A DNA stretch of 64,000 nt from Bin87 sp965222895 (GCA_965222895.1 CBDCVB010000002.1:1240001-1304000); one strand, 5' to 3'; positions 1 through 10,005 are shown, counted from the first letter of the stretch. Notes: generated from the sequence alone by a model not told the origin. Program-made: numbers and translations.

Positions 1-2
1 AT

Positions 3-2918
3 TTGCAAGAACTAATTGCCGGTTGCGTCGATCCATCCGACCGTCTGTACCAGCAACTCGCCGGAGCAATTGCCACCGTGGAGGCCGTGAGTCAGGTGGT
101 CGATGACCCTCCCACAGCCGCTCAGGTTTTGGAGCAGGGGGCGCCTGTAGACTTTGCCAACAACGTTGGGGCGCAGAAAAACTGGGGCTCCAACCCTAAA
201 ACCATCCGGGATGACTTCCGGGGAATCGGGCGGGCCTTCCAGGAGACGGTGCGCGCCGCCGCCCTGGCCATTTTGCTCCGCAGCCTGCGAGCGCAATTCG
301 CGGTGGAGTACGAGGCAGAGCGCAAGAGCGACGGTGTGGTTACCTTCACCGACCTGCTGGTTTGGGCGCGCGACATTCTGCGCGACAACGCCGCCGCCCG
401 GCACCACTTCCAGCGCAAATACTCCCACATCCTGATTGACGAATTCCAGGACACCGACCCGCTGCAGGCCGAAATCGCCTTCTACCTGGCCGCCGCGCCC
501 GACGCCGACGTAACCCGTCAACCGTGGCACACCCTGCCCCTGTCGGCGGGCAAGCTGTTCCTCGTCGGCGATTCCAAGCAGAGCATCTATCGTTTTCGCG
601 GCGCAGACGTGAGCATCACCGCCAGGGTGAAAGCCGGGGGCCAGCTCCAGGAATTGACCCTCACCGAGAACCGGCGGTCGCAGCAACCGGTGCTGGATTG
701 GATCAATGCCACCTTCTCGCAAATCATGGTGGAAGCCGACGACAAAGGGCCACACGTGCAGGCGGAATACCTGCCGCTGGCGGCGCACGCCGCGATTCAG
801 CAGCCGTCGCTGGGGTCGGTGACCGTGTTCGGCGGCGCCGTTGGGGGAGCCGCCGCCATGCGCCGGATACGATCCCAACACATCGCCCGGTTGATCGCCG
901 CCGGCGTTTCCGAAGGCGACCGGCGCTGGCAAGTTTATGACCAGTCCACGCGTCAACCGCGCCCCGCCAGTCGGCGCGACGTTTGCATCCTGATTCGCGA
1001 ACGCACCGGGTTGGGCATCCTGCAATGGGAGCTGGACGTAGCCGGCATACCCTATCGCATCGAGGGCGGTTCGTTGCTGTTTGATACCCAGGAAGTGCAG
1101 GATTTGCTCAATTGTCTGCAAGCCATCGACGACCCCACGGACGCAATATGCGTGGTGGCGGCGCTGCGCGCTCCGGCATTCGCCTGCTCCGATGCCGATT
1201 TGTTGCGCTGGAAAGATGCCGGTGGCCCGTGGGATTACCGGGCAGTTCCGCTGGACGGGGCTGGGCAGCACCAGCAACAGTCAGAGCGACGGCAGCGCCT
1301 GATGGCGGTGTCCCCGGTGTGGGCAGCGATGGGAGTGTTGCGCGACTATCACGGTCGTCGCCAATCGCTCACCGTTGCCGCTCTGATCAGTGAGTTTGTA
1401 CGGGAGCGACGGCTGGAGGAACTGGACCTCGCTGAATACCGGGCCCGGGAAATCTGGCGACGCCGGCAGTTCATTATCGAGCAGGCGCGCAGCCTGGAAG
1501 TCGCCAGTCCCGACACCGTCGGCCATTCATTCTGGAATTTGCACCAGTTCATCCGGTGGGCCAACCACCAGCGGGAGGAACACTCCCGCATCACCGAGAC
1601 GGCGGTTCCGGAATCGGACGACGACGCGGTGCGGATTATGACCATGCACTCGGCCAAAGGGCTGGAGTTTCCCATCGTCATTCTGCAAGACCTCGACATC
1701 GCTGCACCCCCAAGACCACCGGAGCGGGCGCTGTTCAACTCCGAATCTGACACGCTTGAGGTGTATGCCAGCAACCGGGACGCCGCCACGGTGCGCACTG
1801 GTGGGTACGCGCGGGTGGAAGGCGAGGAAAAAAGGCACGCCGCCGCCGAAAAAACCCGCCTGGCCTACGTGGCAGCCACCCGCGCCCGCGACCACCTGCT
1901 GGTCAGCCTGTACCACACCAGCCGGTCAGAACCCGATGCGTGGGACGCTGACCAGGCGGCTGCCGTCGTGGGGTTGCCGGTCGGCCTGCTCCACACCGCG
2001 CTGCCCCCGGATGACGGTGCGAGCATCGTGTTCGCATCGTCCCAGACCGTGGCGGCGTCGCCAGCGTTGCCGCCCTACGACGCTGCGGCCTGGCAGGCGG
2101 AGCGAACCGCGTCGATCCGCAGCAGGTCGGTGCAACAGGCCGTAACCGCAACCTGGCTGGCGCGACAGGGCGCGGCTGCGGATGGCGACGTTTCGGCTGG
2201 CAACGTTCCGGCCGGCAGCGTCCCCGGCGTGCATCAGGCGGCGACCTTCCCGGAACCGGCGGCGTTTGCAGAAATAGAGGACAAGGAAGGCGAGCCGGAC
2301 CCGGAACAACCCTGGCGCAAAGGTCGCGGCGCCACTGCATTCGGCAGCGCCGTCCACGCGGTGTTGCAGGGTGTGGTCGAAGAACTTTCGCCGCAACTGC
2401 CGCTGCCCGGCGACGCAGATTTGGATGCGATGCTGGCCGCGTGGCATCCCGACATTGTTCGCCTCGCCAACTTGCACACCGCGGCCCAGGACGTGCCAAC
2501 CCGTGGGGACGAAGTGGTTGCGCTGGTCGAGCGCGCGCTGCGCAATCCGGAAGTGGTGGCCGCCCTGCGAGCGCATCAACGGTGGCCGGAACTGCCGGTG
2601 GCCGCCCCGGTGGATACCAGCCGAGGGCCGGTAGTCATCGAGGGCATCATCGACCTGCTGTACGAAGACGCAGCCGGCGAGCTGGTGATTCTCGACTACA
2701 AATCGGATGACGTGCGCTCGGAATCCGACGTGGCATCGCGAATGAGCCACTACAAATACCAGGGCGCGGCCTACGCTGCGGCGGTGGAGCGTGCTACGGA
2801 ACGCCGGGTGAGCGCGGTCAAGTTCCTGTTCCTGCGCACCGACAGCGTGCAGGTTATCGAGGACATCCCAAACCTGATTGGGCAGCTGCCCGCGCTGATG
2901 ATCGGCGGCGCTTTCTAG
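3..2918 (+). CDS. AddA/RecB-type UvrD-like helicase-nuclease, 5' end outside window
   Basis: This is the C-terminal 971 residues of an ATP-dependent exonuclease of the AddA/RecB type, which unwinds and resects double-strand breaks. Walker A lies outside the window. Visible superfamily 1 motifs in order are ILIDEFQDTDPLQ (motif II, about residue 143), LFLVGDSKQSIYRFRGAD (motif III, about 187), ENRRSQQPVLDW (motif IV), MTMHSAKGLEFPIV (motif V) and YVAATRARDHLL (motif VI). The C-terminus carries a RecB-type PD-(D/E)XK nuclease domain with GSAVHAVLQ, an aspartate in EGIIDLLYE and ILDYKSD. AddA is favoured over RecB because of the single-chain layout, but the AddB partner is not visible. The open frame runs off the left edge, so the true start is unknown. 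Confidence 0.9.
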   Translation: MQELIAGCVDPSDRLYQQLAGAIATVEAVSQVVDDPPTAAQVLEQGAPVDFANNVGAQKNWGSNPKTIRDDFRGIGRAFQETVRAAALAILLRSLRAQFAVEYEAERKSDGVVTFTDLLVWARDILRDNAAARHHFQRKYSHILIDEFQDTDPLQAEIAFYLAAAPDADVTRQPWHTLPLSAGKLFLVGDSKQSIYRFRGADVSITARVKAGGQLQELTLTENRRSQQPVLDWINATFSQIMVEADDKGPHVQAEYLPLAAHAAIQQPSLGSVTVFGGAVGGAAAMRRIRSQHIARLIAAGVSEGDRRWQVYDQSTRQPRPASRRDVCILIRERTGLGILQWELDVAGIPYRIEGGSLLFDTQEVQDLLNCLQAIDDPTDAICVVAALRAPAFACSDADLLRWKDAGGPWDYRAVPLDGAGQHQQQSERRQRLMAVSPVWAAMGVLRDYHGRRQSLTVAALISEFVRERRLEELDLAEYRAREIWRRRQFIIEQARSLEVASPDTVGHSFWNLHQFIRWANHQREEHSRITETAVPESDDDAVRIMTMHSAKGLEFPIVILQDLDIAAPPRPPERALFNSESDTLEVYASNRDAATVRTGGYARVEGEEKRHAAAEKTRLAYVAATRARDHLLVSLYHTSRSEPDAWDADQAAAVVGLPVGLLHTALPPDDGASIVFASSQTVAASPALPPYDAAAWQAERTASIRSRSVQQAVTATWLARQGAAADGDVSAGNVPAGSVPGVHQAATFPEPAAFAEIEDKEGEPDPEQPWRKGRGATAFGSAVHAVLQGVVEELSPQLPLPGDADLDAMLAAWHPDIVRLANLHTAAQDVPTRGDEVVALVERALRNPEVVAALRAHQRWPELPVAAPVDTSRGPVVIEGIIDLLYEDAAGELVILDYKSDDVRSESDVASRMSHYKYQGAAYAAAVERATERRVSAVKFLFLRTDSVQVIEDIPNLIGQLPALMIGGAF

Positions 2919-2942
2919 AGCCTCGCGCCGGCGGGGGCAGGT

Positions 2943-3125
2943 CTCATACGCACCCACTTTGTCATTGCGAGGAGCGCCCGCTCATCCCGAGCTCGTTGTG
3001 GGACGTGGCAATCTTGATGAGGTCAAACACACGTCGGCGAACCGCCTTTGCTACGGCGACGGGATTGCCGCGCTGCGCTCGCAATGGCAGATTAATACGC
3101 TCGTAATGACAAAGTGGGTACGCGT
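2943..3125 (+). repeat. MITE-like dispersed repeat, copy 1
   Basis: This copy fills most of the 306-base gap between the helicase and the CocE gene. It starts with an inverted repeat (cgcacccactttgtcatt) and ends with its complement (aatgacaaagtgggtacgc). Its core contains the shared string cacacgtcggcgaaccgc. Thirteen-base flanks (2930-2942 and 3126-3138) match at 12 of 13 positions, which looks like a target-site duplication. Short ORFs read through it are artefacts. Confidence 0.75.
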
Positions 3126-3224
3126 GGCGGGGGGAGGTTTGTTGACGCTGTACCGTTGGACGGGTATCGTGGCGGCAAGATGCCGCCGGCCCGCAGAGTC
3201 GGCTGGCCCGGGGAGGCTATCCGC

Positions 3225-4988
3225 ATGACCGCCCAACGACAGCAGTATCAGGTTATACGCGAACCGAACGTGATGGTTCCGATGCGGGACGGTGTGCGTC
3301 TCGCCACCGACGTGGTGCGACCCGACACGCCGGGACGGTTTCCCGTCATTATCAATCGGGGCCCCTACGGCAAAAACAGCTACCTGAATAACCCCGATCA
3401 TTCCATCTGGTTCTTTCCCCGCAACGGCTACGTTCTGCTCAGCCAGGATGTGCGCGGCAGGTTTGAATCCGAAGGGGAGTACAACCCGTTGTTCCAGGAA
3501 GCCCAGGACGGCTACGACACCGTTGAATGGGCCGCCCGCCAGCCGTGGTCAAACGGACGGGTTGCCACCACCGGGCAGAGTTATCTGGGCGCGACCCAGT
3601 ACACGCTGGCCGGCGACCATCCCCTGCCTCCGCATCTGGAAACGCTGATGCCGGTGTCGGCGTCGGCAGACTTCCACCAGTCGTGGGTGTATCACACCGG
3701 CGGCGCGATGGAGTGGGGCTGGATGGTGCCCTACGCCATCCTGAAGGGGCGCAACACCCTGGCCCGCGCCGGCCGCGAAGACCTGCTCGCCAAGATGGAC
3801 GAATACGTGATCGAAGCGGGCAACTTTGGACAGCCGCTGTCCGACCAGTGGTATCGGCACCTGCCGCTGCGCGACTGGATTGACCGGCTCAAGGAAGCCG
3901 CACCCTACTTCCACGAATACTTTGATGAAGAGCTGGATGGCCCCTACTGGTGGCCCATCAACATGATGCGCCAGGCCAGCAACGTAACCGTCCCCATGCT
4001 CCACATCACGGCCTGGTACGACATCTTCATGGAAGGCGCGCTAAACGCATTCCAGGCCATCCAGCAAAATGGCGGCAACGAACTGGCGCGCCGCAACCAG
4101 AAGCTGCTGATTGGCCCCTGGGCTCACCTGCGGCCGTTCACGCAACCCACCACGGGCGGCGCCGGCGATATCGACTTCGGCGCGGAGGCGGCCATCGAAC
4201 TGCACGATTATATGCTGCGGTGGTATGACTACTGGCTGAAGGATGTTGAAACCGGCATCATGGAAGATGCTCCGGTGCGGCTGTTCGTGATGGGCGATAA
4301 CCGGTGGCGAGATGAGCAGGAATGGCCCTTGGCCCGCACGCACTACAGCCGGTGGTATCTCCACTCCGGCGGAGACGCGAACACCCTCGCTGGCGACGGC
4401 ACCCTGTCCACTGTGCCGCCCGAGCCCGACCAACCCACCGACCAGTTCACCTACGACCCGGCCGATCCGGTGCCGACGATGGGCGGCAACACGCTGATTA
4501 TCGACTACGGCGTATTCGATCAGACGCCGGCGGAAAACCGCCCCGACGTGCTGGTATACACCTCGGAGGCCCTGGCCTCGGACACCGAGCTGACGGGCCC
4601 CATCGTGGTTACCCTGTATGCTGCTACCACCGCGCCCGATACCGATTTCACCGCCAAGCTCCTGGATGTGCGGCCCGATGGCTTCGCCCACAATCTGCAG
4701 GATGGCATCGTGCGGGCGCGCTACCGCACATCGGCCCGCGAGCCCTCACCGATTGCGCCGGGACTGGTGTATCGATACGACATTGACCTGTGGGCGACCA
4801 GCCATGTGGTGAAGGCCGGCCACCGCATCCGGGTGGACATTTCCAGCAGCAACTTCCCGCGCTTCGACCGCAACCCGAACACGGGGGCGGCACTCGGCGT
4901 GGACGCCCGGCTGGAGTCGGCGCGGCAAACTATCCATCATTCCGCTCAGTATCCGTCGCACATCACACTGCCGGTCATCCCCCGCTGA
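3225..4988 (+). CDS. CocE/NonD family hydrolase
   Basis: This is a serine hydrolase of the CocE/X-Pro dipeptidyl-peptidase type, which cleaves esters or amides. The native substrate cannot be read from sequence. The N-terminus VMVPMRDGVRLATDVVRP is the typical entry strand. The nucleophile elbow is GQSYLG in the alpha/beta-hydrolase domain, an Asp follows in HITAWYDIFMEG, and GPWAH gives the likely catalytic His. The C-terminal jelly-roll domain begins near DAPVRLFVMGDNRW. I chose ATG 3225, preceded by ggggaggc, over the upstream in-frame start at 3114, which lies inside the repeat. The product is 587 residues, normal for the family. Confidence 0.9.
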   Translation: MTAQRQQYQVIREPNVMVPMRDGVRLATDVVRPDTPGRFPVIINRGPYGKNSYLNNPDHSIWFFPRNGYVLLSQDVRGRFESEGEYNPLFQEAQDGYDTVEWAARQPWSNGRVATTGQSYLGATQYTLAGDHPLPPHLETLMPVSASADFHQSWVYHTGGAMEWGWMVPYAILKGRNTLARAGREDLLAKMDEYVIEAGNFGQPLSDQWYRHLPLRDWIDRLKEAAPYFHEYFDEELDGPYWWPINMMRQASNVTVPMLHITAWYDIFMEGALNAFQAIQQNGGNELARRNQKLLIGPWAHLRPFTQPTTGGAGDIDFGAEAAIELHDYMLRWYDYWLKDVETGIMEDAPVRLFVMGDNRWRDEQEWPLARTHYSRWYLHSGGDANTLAGDGTLSTVPPEPDQPTDQFTYDPADPVPTMGGNTLIIDYGVFDQTPAENRPDVLVYTSEALASDTELTGPIVVTLYAATTAPDTDFTAKLLDVRPDGFAHNLQDGIVRARYRTSAREPSPIAPGLVYRYDIDLWATSHVVKAGHRIRVDISSSNFPRFDRNPNTGAALGVDARLESARQTIHHSAQYPSHITLPVIPR

Positions 4989-5051
4989 CCGATAATCCCG
5001 CGCCGATTGGTTGCTTACCATCCCTGAAGCAACGCCCTGGAGGCAACGCCG

Positions 5052-5756
5052 ATGACTACACAAACCTCGAAACCGGCCACCCCGGCGGGCGACCAGGATA
5101 CGCTGCAATCCCCCGAAGCTCGCTACTGGCTGGATGCCGATAGCCCCGGGCTGCCCATCACTCTCGACCTGCGCCCGCTGTTGGGTGGCAAGACGCTGGC
5201 TGAGATTGATATTGACATCATCTGGGCCTTTCTCGAAGCCAACGAACTCTACGCTATCGAATACGACGATTCTGGACATATAATCGTTGCGCCACCTATG
5301 TATATGCCCGGCGGAAACCTGGAAGCTCAACTCATTGCCGATGTGACAATCTGGTCTCGGCCAGCCGGCGGTATGACCCCATCGTCCAGCACGAGATTCC
5401 GGGTGATAGGAGTAGGCGGACGGGGGCCCGATGCGTCGTGGGTCTCGCCGGAACGCCTCGCCGGGCTGGACGCCGAGCAGCGCCGCACCGGACAAGTCTG
5501 CCCCGACTTTGTGGCCGAGATTCGCTCGCCCAGCAATTCCCTGGTCTATCTGCAGCGCAAAATGCTGGAATACCTGGGGGCCGGCGCACGCTTGGGCTGG
5601 CTCATCGACCCCCGCAATCGCCGAGTTACGCTGTACCGGCCCGGCCACGAACCGGAAGAATTGGACGACCCGGAAATCCTCTCCGGCGAGGACGTGATGC
5701 CAGGGTTCGAGTTCCGTATCAGGGCGCTGATTTTTGACGCCGAATCACAACCGTAA
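5052..5756 (+). CDS. Uma2 family (PD-(D/E)XK-like) protein
   Basis: This is a 234-residue Uma2/DUF820-type protein with a restriction-endonuclease-like fold, a family common in Chloroflexota and cyanobacteria and of unproven function. The signature is PDFVAEIRSPSN followed by a Lys and Glu in the helix LQRKMLEYLGAGARLGWLIDP, then the usual C-terminal RVTLYRPG strand. It starts 63 bases after the CocE stop and may be cotranscribed with it. A second, divergent paralogue lies at 32043-32684. A gga-rich ribosome site precedes ATG 5052. Confidence 0.85.
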   Translation: MTTQTSKPATPAGDQDTLQSPEARYWLDADSPGLPITLDLRPLLGGKTLAEIDIDIIWAFLEANELYAIEYDDSGHIIVAPPMYMPGGNLEAQLIADVTIWSRPAGGMTPSSSTRFRVIGVGGRGPDASWVSPERLAGLDAEQRRTGQVCPDFVAEIRSPSNSLVYLQRKMLEYLGAGARLGWLIDPRNRRVTLYRPGHEPEELDDPEILSGEDVMPGFEFRIRALIFDAESQP

Positions 5757-5808
5757 CTGCGCCGGATTATGCTGGCGTCGGATTATACCGGCGGATGAAG
5801 GAAACAGT

Positions 5809-7137
5809 ATGGACATCGGAAATCTCGTTTACGACCGGCCCGACGAGGCCAAATTCAGGGTGCACCGTTCCAGCATGGTGTCGCGGGAGATTTACGAGCT
5901 GGAACAACGCCGTATTTTCGACCGTTGCTGGCTGTATCTGGGCCACGAAACCGAGGTTGCCAACGCCGGCGACTACGTCCGTCGGGTGGTGGCGGACCGT
6001 CCGTTGTTCTTCGCGCGCAACCGCGACGGCCAGCTCCAGGTGTTCCACAACACATGCCCCCATCGGGGCGCCCTCATCTGCCGCACCGACCAGGGCAACG
6101 CCCAGGTATTCCAATGCTTCTACCACGCCTGGAGCTTCAACACGTCCGGAGAACTGATCGGGATGCCCGATATCGAAGGCTACGGCCCGGACTTCGACCG
6201 CGCCGAGCTGGGCCTGCGGTCGCCGCGCTACGACAGCTACCGGGGTTTCATCTTCGTTTGCTTTGACGAGGAAACGGTGTCGCTGCGGGAGTATCTGGCC
6301 GGGGCCGCCGAATATCTCGACCTGGTGGCCGACCAGGCCGTCGGCGGTATGCAGGTGATTGCGGGGTCCAACCGGTACACCATCAAGGCCAACTGGAAGC
6401 TGTTGGCCGAAAACAGCATCGACGGGTACCACGCCATTCCCACGCATCAGACCTACTTCGATTACATGACCCAAGGCGCCACCGCCATGATAACCGACCG
6501 CAAGGGTTTTGGGCGGGCCCTGGGGAACGGCCACGCGGTGATCGAAAACGACTCCGTATATGGGCGGCCAATCGCGATGTGGCATCCCTATTTCGGCGAA
6601 GCGGCCCGCCCTGAAATACAGGGCATCAAGGACGACCTGATCGCTCGCTTCGGTCGCACCAAGGCGTTGCGGATGTGCGAAAAGACCCGCAACCTCCTCG
6701 TCTTTCCCAACCTCATCATCAACGACATCATGGCCGTTACCATCCGGGTGTTCCAGCCCACGGGCCCCGCCGGCATGGACGTTACCGCCTGGGAGATGGC
6801 GCCCGCCGGCGAGAGTGGCGGCCTGCTGCGCCGTCGCCTGGACTCCTTCCTGACCTTCCTGGGGCCCGGCGGTTTCGCCACGCCCGATGACACTGAGGCG
6901 CTGGAATCATGCCAGCAGGGGTTCAGCTCCGGCGGCGTCGAGTGGTCCGACCTGTCGCGCGGGATGACCCGCTCACCCCGGGGCAATGACGAGTTGCAGA
7001 TGCGCACCTTCTGGCGGCGCTGGCAATCGCTGGTGGCGGGTCAACCCTACACCGAGCAATACGAACGCGGCCTGACTCCCGGCGAAATCCCGGAGGTAAC
7101 TCCGTCCCCAGAAATACCCGCCTCCGCCGACGACTAA
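5809..7137 (+). CDS. Rieske aromatic ring-hydroxylating dioxygenase, alpha subunit
   Basis: This is the catalytic subunit of a ring-hydroxylating oxygenase, which would dihydroxylate or demethylate an aromatic or related substrate with electrons from a reductase not seen here. The N-terminal Rieske [2Fe-2S] domain has C83-P-H85 and C103-F-Y-H106. The C-terminal mononuclear-iron domain carries NWKLLAENSIDGYHAIPTH, which holds the bridging Asp and the two iron His ligands. Length is 442 residues, normal for the family. I start at ATG 5809 (MDIGNLVYDRP), behind gatgaaggaaac, not at the in-frame 5734 start. The beta subunit follows 121 bases downstream, so the two probably form one operon. Confidence 0.93.
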   Translation: MDIGNLVYDRPDEAKFRVHRSSMVSREIYELEQRRIFDRCWLYLGHETEVANAGDYVRRVVADRPLFFARNRDGQLQVFHNTCPHRGALICRTDQGNAQVFQCFYHAWSFNTSGELIGMPDIEGYGPDFDRAELGLRSPRYDSYRGFIFVCFDEETVSLREYLAGAAEYLDLVADQAVGGMQVIAGSNRYTIKANWKLLAENSIDGYHAIPTHQTYFDYMTQGATAMITDRKGFGRALGNGHAVIENDSVYGRPIAMWHPYFGEAARPEIQGIKDDLIARFGRTKALRMCEKTRNLLVFPNLIINDIMAVTIRVFQPTGPAGMDVTAWEMAPAGESGGLLRRRLDSFLTFLGPGGFATPDDTEALESCQQGFSSGGVEWSDLSRGMTRSPRGNDELQMRTFWRRWQSLVAGQPYTEQYERGLTPGEIPEVTPSPEIPASADD

Positions 7138-7258
7138 CCCGCCGACGACTGATCCTCCGGCGACCAATCCGCGTCTTTCGATAGGAGAGGATCCGGCCGT
7201 GGGTGAAAACCAGGCCCTCGGTCATTGCAAGGAGCATCCCAGCAAGGAGCAACCCAAC

Positions 7259-7801
7259 ATGGTCTCCGAACTCACACCACCGTTTCCCGCTCCGGTCGTG
7301 GGTCTGCCCGCCAGTGCCGAAACGCTGCTGCTGCAGCACGAGGTCGAACAGCTGCTGTACCAGGAAGCCCGTATCCTGGACGACTGGAACCTGGACGCGT
7401 GGTTGACGCTGTACACCGCCGATGCCCGCTACATTGTGCCGACCACCGACTTGCCCGATGCGGACCCCGAAACCCAGATGGTGTTTATCGACGACGACTA
7501 CTCTCGCATGGTGGGCCGGGTCGGACGCCTGAAGAGCCGCCATGCGCACCGCGAATATCCCTGGTCGCGAACGCGCCGGTTCATTGGCAACGTGATGGTT
7601 ACCGAGGTGGACGGTGACGAGATTGCGGCCACTGCATCGGTGGCGGTCTGGCGCTTCCGCGCCAGTGAGTCAGCGCCCTACGTGGGCCGCTACGATGTGC
7701 GGATGCGCCGCATCGACGGGGCACTGCGCCTGTGCTACAAACGCGCCACGCTTGATCAGGAGTCCCTGTCCGACCACGGCGCCCTTAGCATCATTTTCTA
7801 A
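7259..7801 (+). CDS. Ring-hydroxylating dioxygenase, beta subunit
   Basis: This is the small structural subunit of the preceding dioxygenase, with the SnoaL/NTF2-like cone fold. The helix VEQLLYQEARILDDWNLDAWLTLY and the strand ADARYIVPTTD are typical, as is the closing CYKRATLDQESLS segment. ATG 7259 follows an aaggag ribosome site at the right distance, so I prefer it to the GTG at 7199. The product is 180 residues. Alpha and beta together define an alpha3beta3-type oxygenase; ferredoxin and reductase genes are not in the window. Confidence 0.9.
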   Translation: MVSELTPPFPAPVVGLPASAETLLLQHEVEQLLYQEARILDDWNLDAWLTLYTADARYIVPTTDLPDADPETQMVFIDDDYSRMVGRVGRLKSRHAHREYPWSRTRRFIGNVMVTEVDGDEIAATASVAVWRFRASESAPYVGRYDVRMRRIDGALRLCYKRATLDQESLSDHGALSIIF

Positions 7802-7883
7802 ACCACCCCTTTTATTCCAGCACCTCTGTCCTGGAGGTGAGCACCAGACTCCCCCTCTCCCTCGGTGTGAGAGGGCCAGGGTG

Positions 7884-8022
7884 CTCGTGCGTACCGACTT
7901 GTTCATTCCGAAAAGCATAGCGACGTGGCAGCCTCGACGAGGTTGAACATACGTCGGCGAGCCGCCGTTGCTCCGGCGACGGGATTGCCACGCTACGCTC
8001 GCAATGACAATTTGGGTACGAT
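7884..8022 (+). repeat. MITE-like dispersed repeat, copy 2
   Basis: This is the same family as copy 1, lying in the 310-base gap between the dioxygenase and the next gene. The inner string acgtcggcgagccgccgttg and the tail gctcgcaatgac are conserved. It is bracketed by a perfect 14-base direct repeat, agagggccagggtg, at 7870-7883 and 8023-8036. The insertion therefore appears to have split a gagagggccagggtgaggg motif. The rest of the gap shows no gene. Confidence 0.8.
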
Positions 8023-8110
8023 AGAGGGCCAGGGTGAGGGCGACATCCCTCCCGCCACCCATTGCCACGTGGTATCATCAGCGCCGAATCCAAATGCACA
8101 GGACACCACC

Positions 8111-8572
8111 ATGACCACCTCCAACAACATCTTTGACGCCGCGCAACGGGACCTGCTCAGGGCGGCGCTGAACCGCATCGTGCCGGCGAATGACGAAATG
8201 CCCGGCGCCGGCGACCTGGGGGTCGGAGCGTTTGTAGAGGGAGTGGTGGCCGGAAGCGGAAAGCTGCGCCGCGCATTTCTCGATGGTCTGGTGCAGATTG
8301 AGCTGACCGCCCAACAGCGCGGCGGGTCCTTCATCTCGCTGTCGCCGGAAGCGCAAAGCGAAACATTGCAGGCCATCGAAGCCGAGCAGTCCGAATTCTT
8401 CCAGACGTTGGTAACCCAAACGTATCGCGGTTACTACACCAACGAAACGGTGTTCGATCTGCTCAAATACCGCGCGCCCAACCGGGCCGACTACAATCCC
8501 ACCCCTCTGGACGAATCCCTGCTGGAGCCGGTTCGCCAACGGGGGCAAATGTGGACTCAACCGGCGAACTGA
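8111..8572 (+). CDS. Gluconate 2-dehydrogenase subunit 3-like protein
   Basis: This 153-residue protein resembles the small subunit of membrane-bound FAD-dependent (GMC-type) sugar or alcohol dehydrogenases (Gluconate_2-dh3). The segment FDAAQRDLLRAALNRIVPANDEMPGAGDLGV is the family signature, followed by a mostly helical body. I start at ATG 8111; the upstream in-frame extension lies in the repeat. The flavin large subunit that such proteins normally accompany is not next to it. It may therefore act with a distant partner or be an orphan. Confidence 0.75.
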   Translation: MTTSNNIFDAAQRDLLRAALNRIVPANDEMPGAGDLGVGAFVEGVVAGSGKLRRAFLDGLVQIELTAQQRGGSFISLSPEAQSETLQAIEAEQSEFFQTLVTQTYRGYYTNETVFDLLKYRAPNRADYNPTPLDESLLEPVRQRGQMWTQPAN

Positions 8573-8584
8573 CCGCGTTACCCG

Positions 8585-9562
8585 TTAGGCTGCCAGCGGT
8601 AGCGTCAGTTGGGTCGGATATTCCGGTGGTACGTCGGCGGTAGTGTCGATGGCCGCGGTTTCCATGACGCCGGTAAACCCGGGCAAACCGCCTGACTGCA
8701 AACCCCTGATGGACGGCATCCGGGGCAACTCCCACCGCAGGCGCGCGTCAGCCACCAAACCCAACACGGCGTTGGTGTAGTCTCGAGGCGCGTGTTCACT
8801 CCGGTATAAACGAGCGTACCCCGGCGCCAGGTGCGGGTAAGATTCCCGGATTAGCGGCATAAACCATTCCCGGCTGCCGGGGCGCAGAAACAGCAGGTTG
8901 CCGGACAGGAACTGGGCTCGATGCTCCGCAGCCGCCGCAACGAGAGCGTCGATGCTGGCGGCGGTGTCAGACAGGCCCGGCAGCAACGGGGCGGCGAGCA
9001 CACCGGCGGCAATCCCGTGCTCAACCAGGTACTGCATAGCCTCCAGCCGGGCCAGCGGATGCGGCGCTCCCGGCTCGGTCTGCCGCCAAATCGTTTCGTC
9101 GATGGTGCCTACGCTGAATACCACCTGCACGCCAGCCACGTCATTCAGGCGACGCAGCACGTCCACGTCCCGACGCACCAACGTCCCCTTGGTGGTTATG
9201 GACGCGGGGTTGCGAAACTCCGCCAGCACTTCCAGGATCTGCCGGGTCAACTGGTACTGGGCTTCCGCCGGTTCGTAAGGGTCGGATGCGGTGCCGATCG
9301 CGATGGCCTCGTTGGCCCACTTCGGGCGGGACAGTTCACGTCGCAGGACGGCAGGCGCGTTGACCTTGGCAAATATTTGTCGGTCGAAGTCGGCGCCGGC
9401 ATCCATCCCCCAATACTGGTGAGTGGATCGGGCGTAGCAATAACGGCAAGCGTGGCGGCAACCCCGGTACGGATTTATCGTCCATTGGAACGGAAAATCC
9501 GGGGCGTTGACGTGGTTGATAATGGATTTGCACTGGATTTCGGTAACTTCGGCGGCAGCCAT
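8585..9562 (-). CDS. SPL-like radical SAM protein (PA0069/Rv2578c type)
   Basis: This 325-residue radical SAM protein has an early CRHACRYCYAR motif, the CxxxCxxC that holds the [4Fe-4S] cluster binding S-adenosylmethionine. It continues with AIAIGTASDPYEPAEAQYQLTR and ITTKGTLVRRDVDVL, typical of the PA0069/Rv2578c branch related to spore photoproduct lyase. The reaction is unknown for this branch. It runs convergent to the preceding gene with only 12 bases between the stops. No operon partner is evident. Confidence 0.88.
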   Translation of the reverse strand: MAAAEVTEIQCKSIINHVNAPDFPFQWTINPYRGCRHACRYCYARSTHQYWGMDAGADFDRQIFAKVNAPAVLRRELSRPKWANEAIAIGTASDPYEPAEAQYQLTRQILEVLAEFRNPASITTKGTLVRRDVDVLRRLNDVAGVQVVFSVGTIDETIWRQTEPGAPHPLARLEAMQYLVEHGIAAGVLAAPLLPGLSDTAASIDALVAAAAEHRAQFLSGNLLFLRPGSREWFMPLIRESYPHLAPGYARLYRSEHAPRDYTNAVLGLVADARLRWELPRMPSIRGLQSGGLPGFTGVMETAAIDTTADVPPEYPTQLTLPLAA

Positions 9563-9676
9563 CGGTGGTCCTCCGGCAAGATTCGGCGCAGGTGAGCGCC
9601 GGGTAGCAAACGTATGTTCTATAAACTTGCCACCATTTTAGACCGCCCGTTCTATGAAGTCAACCGCCCGTGGTCA

Positions 9677-9838
9677 GTCACGCGTATCCACTTTAATCTG
9701 CCATTGCGAGCGTCCTTCGACCGGCTCAGGACGAACGGCAATCTCGATGAGGTTGTACACACGTCGGCGGACCGCTGTCGCTACGACGACGGGATTGCCA
9801 CGCTACGCTCGCAATGACATTAGGGGACAATCGAAAGA
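9677..9838 (+). repeat. MITE-like dispersed repeat, copy 3
   Basis: This is a third copy in the 443-base gap between the radical SAM gene and the ABC permease. It has a short internal replacement (cgtccttcgaccggctcagg) near its left end. A perfect 10-base direct repeat, cccgtggtca, flanks it at 9667-9676 and 9839-9848. The rest of the gap (about 9850-10005) shows no convincing gene. Confidence 0.75.
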
Positions 9839-10005
9839 CCCGTGGTCACCACTTCGCAAAACTACTAACGCGCCACCGGCTATGCACTAATTCTTGCAGC
9901 ACAGCCTCACATCTTCCCACCATAGCCGCAACTTCAGGAGGTAAGCCTGCCTCGAATGCCGCCCCTAACGGAAGCAACCCAATTCACCCGCGAACGCAAA
10001 CCATG

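Noticed and set aside
2959..3228. Short frames in the repeat with peptides such as RRRTAVATATGLPRYARND
   Set aside because: The same peptide arises in each MITE-like copy in several frames. It is translated repeat, not a gene family.
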